From: Ahniella affigens
GTDB taxonomy: Bacteria > Pseudomonadota > Gammaproteobacteria > Xanthomonadales > Ahniellaceae
NCBI RefSeq assembly: GCF_003015185.1
Contig: NZ_CP027860.1
Coordinates: forward strand, 1,240,001-1,304,000
DNA: 64,000 nucleotides
Direction of reading: 5' to 3'
Part shown: positions 43,121-50,997 of the stretch, piece by piece
Layout of the letters: the number at the start of each line of letters is the position of its first letter
Numbering within the stretch: the first letter of the stretch is position 1
Notes under the pieces: generated by a model
Told to the model about the DNA's origin: nothing
What the model saw: the letters and a program-made list of their open reading frames with translations, nothing else
The model's database searches: none
Translations under genes and position numbers: made by a program

Positions 43121-43144
43121 CACTCAAAATCGCACTCAAAATCG
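43121..43144. promoter_or_regulatory. Perfect 12-bp tandem direct repeat upstream of the membrane-protein gene
   Basis: cactcaaaatcg occurs twice head to tail (43121-43132, 43133-43144), 86-110 bases upstream of the start at 43035. Direct repeats of this size and position often bind regulators; this role is inferred. Confidence 0.4.
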
Positions 43145-43244
43145 TATAGGTTCGTGCGGCATGGGCCATGGTGCGCTTTTGCCCATGTCTATGCCGTGGC
43201 GAGTCGCGGCCAGCTCCGTTCGGGTACGTCCGGATTTGCGGTAG

Positions 43245-43275
43245 CGGGACCAGGATGGACTGGTTCAGACGCTCC
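43245..43275 (+). repeat. Small dispersed hairpin, copy 3 (partial)
   Basis: gggaccaggatggactggttcagacgctccc matches the loop and right arm of copies 1 and 2; the left arm is eroded. It lies just downstream of the anti-sigma gene stop. Confidence 0.6.
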
Positions 43276-43288
43276 CAGAATGCCGTCA

Positions 43289-43894
43289 CTACTGGGGCGG
43301 GCGGAGCTCGAACTGCCGACGGTCGACTTGGTGGCCATCTGACTCGATCTCGAGCTGCCACGTTCCGGGAATCTGTTGTCGGGCTTGCAGCAGAAGCCGC
43401 ACAAGGCCTTGCGTATCAGGTCTGGCGTGTTGTTCAGGCAGCGCATGCCCATCCGGGGCGATCAAGCGCACGCGCACCGGATCGTCGTATCGGATCGGCA
43501 ATTCGAGCACGATCGCCTGCTCGCTGGTGTTTGCTTCCGGTAGGCGCGGTTCGCCGCGAACCTGATCGACGTATAGCCCGGCCAAGGTTGCGGGCGCCGA
43601 GCCATCGGCATTGTTGCGGTTCAGGATTGTGCCAAGCCCTATGCCGATCGCGAGGCTGGCCGCAAGCGCCATCGGCATACTGAGCCGTTCGACAAAGCGG
43701 GTGGCACGGCTGGCCCGGCGCGCGGGGACATGGCGCAGGCCTTGTTGCAGCGCGATTTCCACCTCAAGTGCATCCATTAACTCGGGTTGGTCGACCATTT
43801 CCAGCTCAAATACTTCCCGCTCGCGTTCGGTCAGGCGGCCGCGAACGTAGTCTTGTGCGCGCTGTTGCGCGAGGCTATTGGCTGAAGTGGTCAT
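43289..43894 (-). CDS. Membrane-anchored anti-sigma factor (putative)
   Basis: 201 residues from ATG 43894, overlapping the sigma factor stop (ATGA). Residues 1-65 are soluble and helical (AQDYVRGRLTEREREVFELEMVDQPEL, LMDALEVEIALQQGL), the usual length of the sigma-binding domain, but without the HxxxCxxC zinc motif. One membrane helix lies at ~72-91 (MPMALAASLAIGIGLGTIL). A ~110-residue extracytoplasmic domain follows (GLYVDQVRGEPRLPEANTSEQAIVLELPI...GTWQLEIES). Layout and coupling to an ECF gene support the anti-sigma call; direct homology was not checked. Confidence 0.78.
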   Translation of the reverse strand: MTTSANSLAQQRAQDYVRGRLTEREREVFELEMVDQPELMDALEVEIALQQGLRHVPARRASRATRFVERLSMPMALAASLAIGIGLGTILNRNNADGSAPATLAGLYVDQVRGEPRLPEANTSEQAIVLELPIRYDDPVRVRLIAPDGHALPEQHARPDTQGLVRLLLQARQQIPGTWQLEIESDGHQVDRRQFELRPPQ

Positions 43895-44463
43895 TGTGGC
43901 CAGCCCCATCGGGTCAGCAGCTCACGGAGTCGGCTGCGGGCCCGATACAGCGCGTTGTCGAACTGCGAAGGCTTCATTCGGTATCGTAGCAACAAGGTCT
44001 CCTTGTCAATCTGATGCAGGTAGTAGTCGCGCAGGATGTCCTGGTCGCGCGTCTGCTCCAGACTGTCAATCAGCGTTCGCACAATTTGGCTGAGTTGATC
44101 AGATTCGGCTTGTGCCTGGGGGTTCTCCGCTGGGCCTGCTGGCAGCAGATCGGGTTCCGATTCAAGCGACACCGCTCCGGTCTCGTCGCCGTGGCGGGCG
44201 CTATCCCGGCGGCGGTTCGCAAGGACATAGCGCGCGGTCGAAAACACATAGGCCTTGAGTTTTTCGGAATCCCGAAGCGGCGCTTCACGCAGCTTACGGA
44301 TGACCGTGCTGAGCGTGTCTTGCGTCAAGTCCTCGGCGCTGTGCCAGTCGGACCAGTTCGCGCGGAAGAACAGGAGCAGAGGCCGCTGAAACCGAGCGGC
44401 CAGCACCGCTTCGAATTCCTTGGCGACGGGTGTCGGCGCCGCATCGGGACTTGAATCGAACAT
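43891..44463 (-). CDS. ECF sigma factor (CHAT cluster)
   Basis: 190 residues if ATG 44463 is used; ATG 44502 and 44535 are in frame and no start has a good ribosome site. Region 2 includes RANWSDWHSAEDLTQDTLSTVIRKL with an acidic AED core, and ARYVLANRRRDSARH. Region 4 includes DILRDYYLHQIDKETLLLRYRMKPSQFDNALYRARSRL. It is thus a conventional sigma factor that would need an anti-sigma for control, in contrast with the two kinase-linked ones. Followed by its overlapping anti-sigma gene. Confidence 0.83.
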   Translation of the reverse strand: MFDSSPDAAPTPVAKEFEAVLAARFQRPLLLFFRANWSDWHSAEDLTQDTLSTVIRKLREAPLRDSEKLKAYVFSTARYVLANRRRDSARHGDETGAVSLESEPDLLPAGPAENPQAQAESDQLSQIVRTLIDSLEQTRDQDILRDYYLHQIDKETLLLRYRMKPSQFDNALYRARSRLRELLTRWGWPQ

Positions 44464-44844
44464 CAAATTCAACCCGATGTATTCAAGATCGGCACTATGC
44501 ATGATGGCGTGAACTCCATCGATGCGGGCAAGCATGGCACGAACGTGGTTGCCCTCGGTAGTTGGACTCGAAGATGTGTATTGCTGCGCTGGTGACCCTG
44601 CATCTCGGTTGCATCCGCCGCTTCTCCATCCTGTCTTCTATCGCGTTGCACTGGGTTGATCAAGCGTTGGCGTTGAACGCCAGGCGCACCGGACCTGGCA
44701 ACCTTCGACCACACTTCGACATCGCTACCGCCGAGCCCCAGACTGCTGGTTCATTCAGGCCATCCTCATGGCCCAAATATCAGTTCCGACCTGGCGCAGC
44801 GCGTCTGACCGGTCCGGCTCGTCCAAGCAGTGTCCTGAACAGGT
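44464..44844. other. Intergenic region between CHAT gene and its sigma factor gene
   Basis: 381 bases, probably with the sigma factor promoter. It contains an odd perfect palindrome tggcgtt-g-aacgcca (44668-44682), about 205 bases upstream of the ATG, which could be a regulator site. The short plus-strand frame across it has no coding character. Confidence 0.5.
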
Positions 44845-47800
44845 TTATTCTCTCAGGCTGGCAGTCGCTGATTCCGAGGCAGCCAGTTCGACCAAGACGT
44901 AGCCTGCCCATTCCCTGAGCAACCGGCGGCCGAAACGCGCAGCAAAGCCGGTTTGGGTTCGGGACAGGGCCTCTGCTGGCTGATCCGGGGATTTTTCGAG
45001 CTCTTCGTAGAACCGCACGGCGAACCGTTCGGCGGCCACGTCAGGAACATCCCAGGCATTGATGATTGCTGCCTTCACACCGGGTCTTGCGATGAGATCG
45101 AGCAAACCCAGTCCGCCCATCCCCGAATGCCCGCCGCAGGCATTCAGAAACACCAATTTTGGCGGTGTTTTGTATGCGTCCAGCCGTTCTGGGCCAAACA
45201 GGTTCGTGTTGCCGCTCCGCGCCAACGATACCGCTTGCGCCAAGTCATTCTGGTCAATCACGTGGTGCCCGGGCACTTGCAGAATCCAGGCGCCAGACTG
45301 CTGACTGGCAACTAAGTCATCTTGAATCGGCAAATCTGGCAGCACACGCGCGACAGCGCGTCGCTCGGGATCAACCTGTTCCCCCTGGAACGATGGCCAA
45401 CCTAGCCGAAGCGGGCTGAGCGCCAGCTCATCTGGTTCGCTACCGGTCCATGCCTGCAGATATCGAATGCTACGGCCCTCGACCAGTAGTTCGCCTTGCG
45501 CATCGCCAAGCAGCCCAAGCCATGGCAAGGCCAGCATTTCCGGATCGAACACCAGCAGATTGCGCGCGGCTGCCAGCGCTTGCCGCAAGTCTTCAAGCTG
45601 CTCATCCAAGTCGGACCAGAGCCCGAGTTTGTCTGGGGTCTCTCGAATGCGCGCCTGCCAGTCCCGGATTGTGGACGCCGACGGCAACGTCAGCGCGCGC
45701 CGACCCGTTTGGTCGCGGATCAACACGTACACCTGATCTTCACCCGGCAGCAACCAAATCCGCGTGACATCATCCGAACCGGTTGTCTTCTGACCAACCG
45801 GCAGATTCATCGCAGCGGTCGGATTCGCGGGCGCTTCGGCGTTCCCAAGCAAATCCATCTGTTGCTCCAGCCAACTGATCCGCTTCTGCAACGCGGCGCG
45901 AGACGCGTCGTTTTGTTCTGGATCTCGCAGTACGAGCAGCTTTGCGCGCCATTCTGCCAATAGCGCCGCGGCTTCACGGTCGAGCCGATCGGTTCGATTG
46001 CGCCACTGATTCACGCGGCTCCAATAGGTAGTCAATGGCGTGAGGGATTGCTCATTGGGGATTTCGGAATCGGCGCGATCAGCGAGCAGCCAGTCTGTCC
46101 ACGTGCTCAGAATTTCGACCGAGTTCGCGGCCTGCATCCGGCGATGCCGTTGACTCAACGGTTGCGCCAGTGCTCGGACCGAGAGACCGGCCGCATTTGT
46201 CAGCGCCTTGGTCGCGCCCAAGCTGTCACCAATGTCCTTGAGCAGCACCGCAATCAGATACTCGTTCTCAGTTTGTTCGGCAATTCGACCAAGTGTGAGG
46301 TTGAGTGCTGAAGCCGCTTGCGCATGTTTGAGAGCGGTTTTGGGATGGCTTGCTCGGTGCAATCGGCTGAGCGCCGCGAGCGCGTCAGCCTTGGTCGTCA
46401 GGAAGCCATTTGACTCTGCCAATCGCAATGCCTCTTTGGCGGTCTTTACGGCAAGATCAAGGCGATTCAGCGACAGCGCCTTCTGGCTGATCGCCAGCAG
46501 TGTTTCGGCCAACGGTTCGGGTTGCCTAGTCAGACGCCACTGCCGCTCCGCTTTCTGCAGCAGGGTCAATGCATCTTCGGCGGGCGAAATGCTGGCCTGG
46601 AGTACCCAGGCCAATGCCTCTGTACGCGGGTTGGGCGTCTTCTTCGTCATTTCCAGCAAATCCTGCGCATAGCGCCTCAGGGCAGCCGTGTCCCCGGCTT
46701 GCTGGTACAGGTCGGCCTTGATCAGCATGATGTTGGCAAGCAAGTCGGGTTCGCCTGACGATTCGGCCCGCGATTGCGCGTCACTGATCGATTTAAGCGC
46801 TGCTTGCAACGCACCGCTGCGGGATTGGGCGCGCGATAGATTCATCAGCGCTTTTGCCATACCCTTTGAATCCCCTGCTTTTTGATATATGTCAGTGGAC
46901 TCCTTAAGGTTCTTGATGGCCAAGTCGGATTCGCCCAGGGCGATGGCTGTTGCGCCCAGATTCAGCAGTGGCTCGGCAACGTGGGTGACGAGGCCTTCTG
47001 CCCAGTACTCCTTGATGACACGTTGAAAACACGCCTTAGCCTCAGTCACGGCTCCATCATGAATGAGGATCAGGCACAGATTATTGGCGGCCGAGGCCGC
47101 CTCGTACCTGTTCGCTGATGCCAGAGCAAGCGTGCGTGCTTGATCGAAGTGTGCCCGGGCCAGCTCAAACTCCTGCATTTCCCGGTAGGTCAGCCCCAAC
47201 CCATTCTCGATGACTGCGCGCCAGCTGTCATCGGTACAGACGGCAGTAGCCTCTTTGTACGCAACAATGGCCTCGCTGTGGCGTTTCAGCCGCCTCGCTA
47301 AGGCCGCCTCACTGGCTCGGACTGGGCATTCCAGCGCTAACTGCGGTGGCCATGTAGCCTTCAGGCCAAGGGCTCTTCGGATTTTCTTCAGCGCATGCTC
47401 CCAACCTCTGGCGCTGCCCGAGCTATTGGCCTGATGCGCCTCCTCGATTGCGGCGAGACCCGCCAGCTCCCGTCGCGTGACCGGCAGACTAATGATTCTT
47501 AGGCGCCACGGATTCTTTTCTGCGGTCTTCCGTGCAACCTGAATGGTCTCCGGCACGTCGGCCAGAACGAGTTCCGGCCCATTGCGACCGCTTGGAGCAT
47601 TTTGCCTGTTCAGTCGATTGTTGCGACTGACGACGACGTCTGCGCCAATTTGCTCAAGAATCAGAACATGGGGCCCCGCGCCTCCGATCCATTGAATGTC
47701 GAGGTTGCTCTCGTCGGCGCCAAGGTCAAACGTGAGTTCTTGGCCAGGCCGGACTTCCAATACCCGGGACTCGACTGCCGCGGCAGCCGTTGCGCCGCCG

Positions 47801-47862
47801 ACGAGGAGCCATAGGGTGATCAGTTTGTGAACCACGGCTTCAAGTTTTGATTGCAAGCACAT
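44845..47862 (-). CDS. Exported TPR-CHAT (caspase-like) protein
   Basis: 1005 residues from ATG 47862, with a signal peptide (VVHKLITLWLLVGGATAAAA). Residues ~25-110 are a small beta-domain; ~180-620 are helical TPR-like repeats (GLGLTYREMQEFELARAHFDQA, LLNLGATAIALGESDLAIKNLKES, AKALMNLSRAQSRSGALQAAL). The last ~350 are a CHAT domain: ILQVPGHHVIDQNDLAQAV supplies the likely catalytic His and VFLNACGGHSG the Cys, ending with INAWDVPDVAAERFAVRFYEEL. CHAT proteases are caspase relatives; TPR-CHAT of type III-E CRISPR cuts a sigma-factor inhibitor. Here the signal peptide places it outside the cytoplasm, on the side where the anti-sigma domain would lie. Confidence 0.87.
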   Translation of the reverse strand: MCLQSKLEAVVHKLITLWLLVGGATAAAAVESRVLEVRPGQELTFDLGADESNLDIQWIGGAGPHVLILEQIGADVVVSRNNRLNRQNAPSGRNGPELVLADVPETIQVARKTAEKNPWRLRIISLPVTRRELAGLAAIEEAHQANSSGSARGWEHALKKIRRALGLKATWPPQLALECPVRASEAALARRLKRHSEAIVAYKEATAVCTDDSWRAVIENGLGLTYREMQEFELARAHFDQARTLALASANRYEAASAANNLCLILIHDGAVTEAKACFQRVIKEYWAEGLVTHVAEPLLNLGATAIALGESDLAIKNLKESTDIYQKAGDSKGMAKALMNLSRAQSRSGALQAALKSISDAQSRAESSGEPDLLANIMLIKADLYQQAGDTAALRRYAQDLLEMTKKTPNPRTEALAWVLQASISPAEDALTLLQKAERQWRLTRQPEPLAETLLAISQKALSLNRLDLAVKTAKEALRLAESNGFLTTKADALAALSRLHRASHPKTALKHAQAASALNLTLGRIAEQTENEYLIAVLLKDIGDSLGATKALTNAAGLSVRALAQPLSQRHRRMQAANSVEILSTWTDWLLADRADSEIPNEQSLTPLTTYWSRVNQWRNRTDRLDREAAALLAEWRAKLLVLRDPEQNDASRAALQKRISWLEQQMDLLGNAEAPANPTAAMNLPVGQKTTGSDDVTRIWLLPGEDQVYVLIRDQTGRRALTLPSASTIRDWQARIRETPDKLGLWSDLDEQLEDLRQALAAARNLLVFDPEMLALPWLGLLGDAQGELLVEGRSIRYLQAWTGSEPDELALSPLRLGWPSFQGEQVDPERRAVARVLPDLPIQDDLVASQQSGAWILQVPGHHVIDQNDLAQAVSLARSGNTNLFGPERLDAYKTPPKLVFLNACGGHSGMGGLGLLDLIARPGVKAAIINAWDVPDVAAERFAVRFYEELEKSPDQPAEALSRTQTGFAARFGRRLLREWAGYVLVELAASESATASLRE

Positions 47863-48670
47863 CTGAGAGAACACCTTCCCAAGTGACACCAGTACATGCG
47901 CAGGGCAACGAGTGCGCTCTGGCACCGCCCATCAACGGGAACCCTTGCGTGCGCGTGTCAGCTTTGCGCGCGCAAACGGGCGTCGTTGCTCGACGATTCG
48001 AGAATAGCAGGCCAAATGGAACAACGCTGAGCGTCATTCTTGGCCCGGCCTGACGCGCCAAGAACAGCGCAAATGTCGCGTTGACAGATTCTGATTGGTG
48101 GAGGTCCTCCGGCAGTCTCTCTGCCACTTCGTTGAGCCCACTGTGGCGGCCTAGATTCAGGCAGAGCCCAGTGTCTGAATGCATTCGGACCCCATACTTG
48201 GCCGGGGCAGGCGCTCTGGCGGACTGATTGCAAGGCTGAAAGCCCAGGATGGACGTGTTGGTTCCCTCACGATCCATAAGCCCGAAGAATCGGATCACGA
48301 TCAATAACATTGTGGCGGGTGTGAGGAGGTCTCCCTAAGCGACACTGACGTGAGCAAACAATGGCAGGACCAAAATGGCGTGGGAGATCGATTACGGGCA
48401 ACAACGTCGGGGGAACGCGTTCCGCCCTGGCGTGGTCTTGCGAACGAGCAGCATGCGCAAGGCAGCATCGCTGGCAGAATTGCCGACCGATGCCCGCGCG
48501 TGCGTGGGCTACGCACATGCCAATGCTTTGTGGCATTGGCGTCGGACGCGGCGCGCATCGTCAGGACCGATTGCGGGCTCGGGCACACACATCCTGGTTC
48601 CGTCGAACCAGCACACGATTGCCAGAATGCGATCTGATTGCGGCCGTGAGTGGCCTCTCTGCAGGGCGAC
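47863..48670. other. 808-base region upstream of CHAT gene with palindromes; no supported gene
   Basis: Frames exist on both strands but overlap each other and lack conserved features. The best, ATG 48375 to 48683 on the plus strand, ends inside the start of the next gene and has fair codon use, so a small gene is possible. Structures: perfect palindrome tttgcgcgcgcaaa (47963-47976), about 100 bases upstream of the CHAT start, and hairpin gccaatgc-tttgtg-gcattggc (48519-48540). Confidence 0.5.
48235..48262 (+). repeat. Small dispersed hairpin, copy 4 (diverged)
   Basis: ggctgaaagcccaggatgga followed by cgtgttggttccctcac aligns base by base with the loop and flanks of copies 1 and 2, though the stem has decayed. 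Confidence 0.55.
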
Positions 48671-48913
48671 ATGGCGCGCATAAGCGAACGTCGCCAGAGT
48701 GCCAGTGCACAATTACGCAAGCAGATTCGGGCCTTACTGACGCTGGAGCGTGTGTCGCTGACCTTGGGTCGACTGACTGAGCGCGAGTTGTCGCTGGTGT
48801 TCATCCTGCTTGCCGACCAGCTCTCGGAAATCAGGCGATCACTGGCTGGCTTGGCGCTGGAGCGAAGCAGCGGCGAGCGCCCGACCAAGAATCGGGGTGG
48901 TTCGAATTCCTAG
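48671..48913 (+). CDS. Small hypothetical helical protein
   Basis: 80 residues from ATG 48671. Composition and codon use look coding; the sequence is strongly helical (SAQLRKQIRALLTLERVSLTLGRLTERELSLVFILLADQLSEIRRSL) with heptad-like leucines, suggesting a coiled-coil or helical-hairpin dimer, and a basic disordered tail. No family recognised. A less certain frame upstream overlaps its start. Confidence 0.5.
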   Translation: MARISERRQSASAQLRKQIRALLTLERVSLTLGRLTERELSLVFILLADQLSEIRRSLAGLALERSSGERPTKNRGGSNS

Positions 48914-49133
48914 GGGCGGTCAGCGCAAAGTATGAGTTGATCGCCTATCGTGCCCGCGCCTCCGTTCTGGCGAAGGCGTGGCAGTGCGAGGCCGCGGTCA
49001 CGAGTGGGTCGAATCCGCGTCTTTGCTCCCAAAATCAGCGAAAACGCTGGCGACGCACTCTGCATCGCCGGAATCGGCCTCGTTTTCAGTCCGGGTTTGC
49101 TAGCATTCACGGTTTCCGACTCATGATCTGGCA

Positions 49134-50531
49134 ATGACCTACCGTACCCGCTTTGCGCCTTCTCCGACTGGTTTTCTTCATATTGGCGGTGCTCGCACCG
49201 CATTGTTCTGCTATCTCGAGGCGCGGCGTCAGAACGGCGTCTTTGTGCTGCGAATCGAAGACACGGATCAGGAGCGCTCGACCGAAGCTGCACTGCAGGC
49301 CATTCTGGAAGGGATGGCGTGGCTCGGACTGGAGCATGACGAGGGGCCGTTCTATCAGACCAAGCGTTTGGCGCGGTACCGCGAGGTTGCTGAGCAGCTC
49401 CTGACTGATGGTAAAGCCTATCACTGCTACTGCAGCAAGGTGCGCCTGGAAGAAATGCGCGCGGCGCAAGAAGCCGCCGGCGAGAAACCGCGTTATGACG
49501 GCCGGTGCCGGCATCGCACCGATGCCGAGGCCGGGGTCACGCCGGTGATCCGGTTCCGGAACCCGAAAGACGGCAGCGTGGTGTTTGAAGACAAGGTTCG
49601 CGGCCGGATCGAAATCCAGAACAGTGAGCTCGATGACTTGATCATCTGGCGTTCGGACCAATTCCCCACCTACAACTTCGCGGTTGTGGTGGATGATGTC
49701 GATATGGGGATCACCGAGATCATTCGGGGCGAGGACCACATCAACAATACGCCACGGCAAATCAACATCTATCACGCACTTGGCAAGGCGCCGCCGACGT
49801 TCGGGCATCTGCCGATGATTCACGGCTCGGACGGCGCCAAGTTGAGCAAGCGCCACGGCGCCGTCAGTGTCATGCAGTATCGCGATGATGGCTATTTGCC
49901 GCACGCAGTCATCAACTACATTGCGCGTCTGGGCTGGTCGCATGGCGATCAGGAAGTGTTTTCGCGGCAGGAGCTGATTGATCTGTTCCGCATCGAAGAC
50001 GTCAATCGGGCCGCGTCGCGATTCGATTTTGACAAGCTGGCCTGGCTCAACCAGCACTATCTGAAAACCGATGCCCCGGAAACGGTGGCGCAGCATCTGC
50101 TGTGGCATCTACACGAGCAAGGTTACGAACTTCAGCAAGGCCCAGATCCGGTCGCCATCGTGGTGGCGCTTCGCGAGCGCGTGAAAACGCTGAAGGAAAT
50201 GGCGGAGAAGGCTGCCATTTGGTTCCGTGACACCGTGACGATTGACCCTGAAGCCCAGGCAAAGCATTTGACCGCTGCGGCGCGGCCGGGGCTCTTGGCC
50301 GTGCGCGCCCGGTTGGCCGATATCGCTGATGCAGATTGGAGCGCCGCAAGCGTCGACCAAGCGCTTCGAGCCGCGGCAGAGTCACTCGGCCTTGGGCTCG
50401 GCAAGGTGGCCCCAGCGGTGCGCGTTGCAGTGACAGGCACGCAGGTGTCGCCGTCTATCGATCAGACCGTGTTCCTGTGTGGCCGTGCCCGCGCCCTGGC
50501 ACGGATCGATGCGGCGCTGGCACAGTGCTGA
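49134..50531 (+). CDS. gltX: Glutamate--tRNA ligase
   Basis: 465 residues, the normal length. It charges tRNA-Glu with glutamate using ATP. Class I signatures are present: HIGH-type [12 protein letters not shown] (His17) and KMSKS-type KLSKR (236-240). The GluRS-typical [13 protein letters not shown] follows the first. The [30 protein letters not shown] segment is the zinc-like insertion, here CYC...CRH. It leads a tight cluster: the Zur-type gene starts one base after its stop. Confidence 0.97.
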   Translation: MTYRTRFAPSPTGFLHIGGARTALFCYLEARRQNGVFVLRIEDTDQERSTEAALQAILEGMAWLGLEHDEGPFYQTKRLARYREVAEQLLTDGKAYHCYCSKVRLEEMRAAQEAAGEKPRYDGRCRHRTDAEAGVTPVIRFRNPKDGSVVFEDKVRGRIEIQNSELDDLIIWRSDQFPTYNFAVVVDDVDMGITEIIRGEDHINNTPRQINIYHALGKAPPTFGHLPMIHGSDGAKLSKRHGAVSVMQYRDDGYLPHAVINYIARLGWSHGDQEVFSRQELIDLFRIEDVNRAASRFDFDKLAWLNQHYLKTDAPETVAQHLLWHLHEQGYELQQGPDPVAIVVALRERVKTLKEMAEKAAIWFRDTVTIDPEAQAKHLTAAARPGLLAVRARLADIADADWSAASVDQALRAAAESLGLGLGKVAPAVRVAVTGTQVSPSIDQTVFLCGRARALARIDAALAQC

Positions 50532-50532
50532 C

Positions 50533-50997
50533 ATGACCCGAGCGAGTGCGCACCAGCACGGCACGCCGCAGCAAGTGATTGCGCAGATCGAGCGTGCTTG
50601 CACCGAGCGGGGTATTCGCTTTACGGATCTGCGTCGGCGCGTGTTCGAGTTGATCGTCTGGTCCGACAAGCCCATGAAGGCCTATGAGCTGCTGGAGTTG
50701 CTGAAGGAAGAGCGAGACGGCGCGGCGCCGCCCACTGTATATCGGGCACTGGATTTTCTGCTTGAGAATCATTTCATCCACAAGCTCGAGTCGATCAATG
50801 CATTTGTGAGCTGCCATCACCCGGTCGAAGCACACACGGTGCCGTTTTTCATCTGCGACCGGTGCGGGCGCGCGACGGAATTCTGCGACAGTTCGGTGGC
50901 GCGGCAATTGATCGACCATGCCAATCAATTAGGCTTCACGCCGCACGCACAGAGTCTCGAAGTGCATGGCGTTTGCAAGGAATGCAGTCATGCTTGA
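50533..50997 (+). CDS. zur: Fur-family zinc uptake regulator (Zur)
   Basis: 154 residues from ATG 50533, one base after the gltX stop. Winged-helix DNA-binding domain (~15-85: RGIRFTDLRRRVFELIVWSDKPMKAYELLELL...PPTVYRALDFLLENHFIHKLESINAFVSC) and a metal-binding dimer domain with CDRCGRATEFC and a final CKEC pair (structural zinc). The HHPVEAHTVPFFICDRCG arrangement favours Zur over Fur or PerR. It would repress zinc uptake genes when zinc is sufficient. The next gene begins inside its last codons. Confidence 0.88.
   Translation: MTRASAHQHGTPQQVIAQIERACTERGIRFTDLRRRVFELIVWSDKPMKAYELLELLKEERDGAAPPTVYRALDFLLENHFIHKLESINAFVSCHHPVEAHTVPFFICDRCGRATEFCDSSVARQLIDHANQLGFTPHAQSLEVHGVCKECSHA

Noticed and set aside
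44562-44918. 118-residue plus-strand frame between the CHAT and sigma genes
   Set aside because: Runs into the CHAT gene antisense and lacks coding character; region better explained as promoter.
47840-48310. 156-residue minus-strand frame upstream of the CHAT gene
   Set aside because: Overlaps the CHAT start and a dispersed hairpin; low-complexity Arg/Cys-rich composition typical of random GC-rich frames.
48375-48683. 102-residue plus-strand frame with acceptable codon use upstream of the small helical gene
   Set aside because: Overlapped by equally long frames in other phases, no recognisable motif, no clear ribosome-binding site; kept only as a remark in the intergenic entry.
48890-48930. 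ggttcgaattcc sequence resembling a tRNA T-arm
   Set aside because: Not ggttcgaatcc, no matching acceptor, D or anticodon stems around it; it is the end of the small helical gene.
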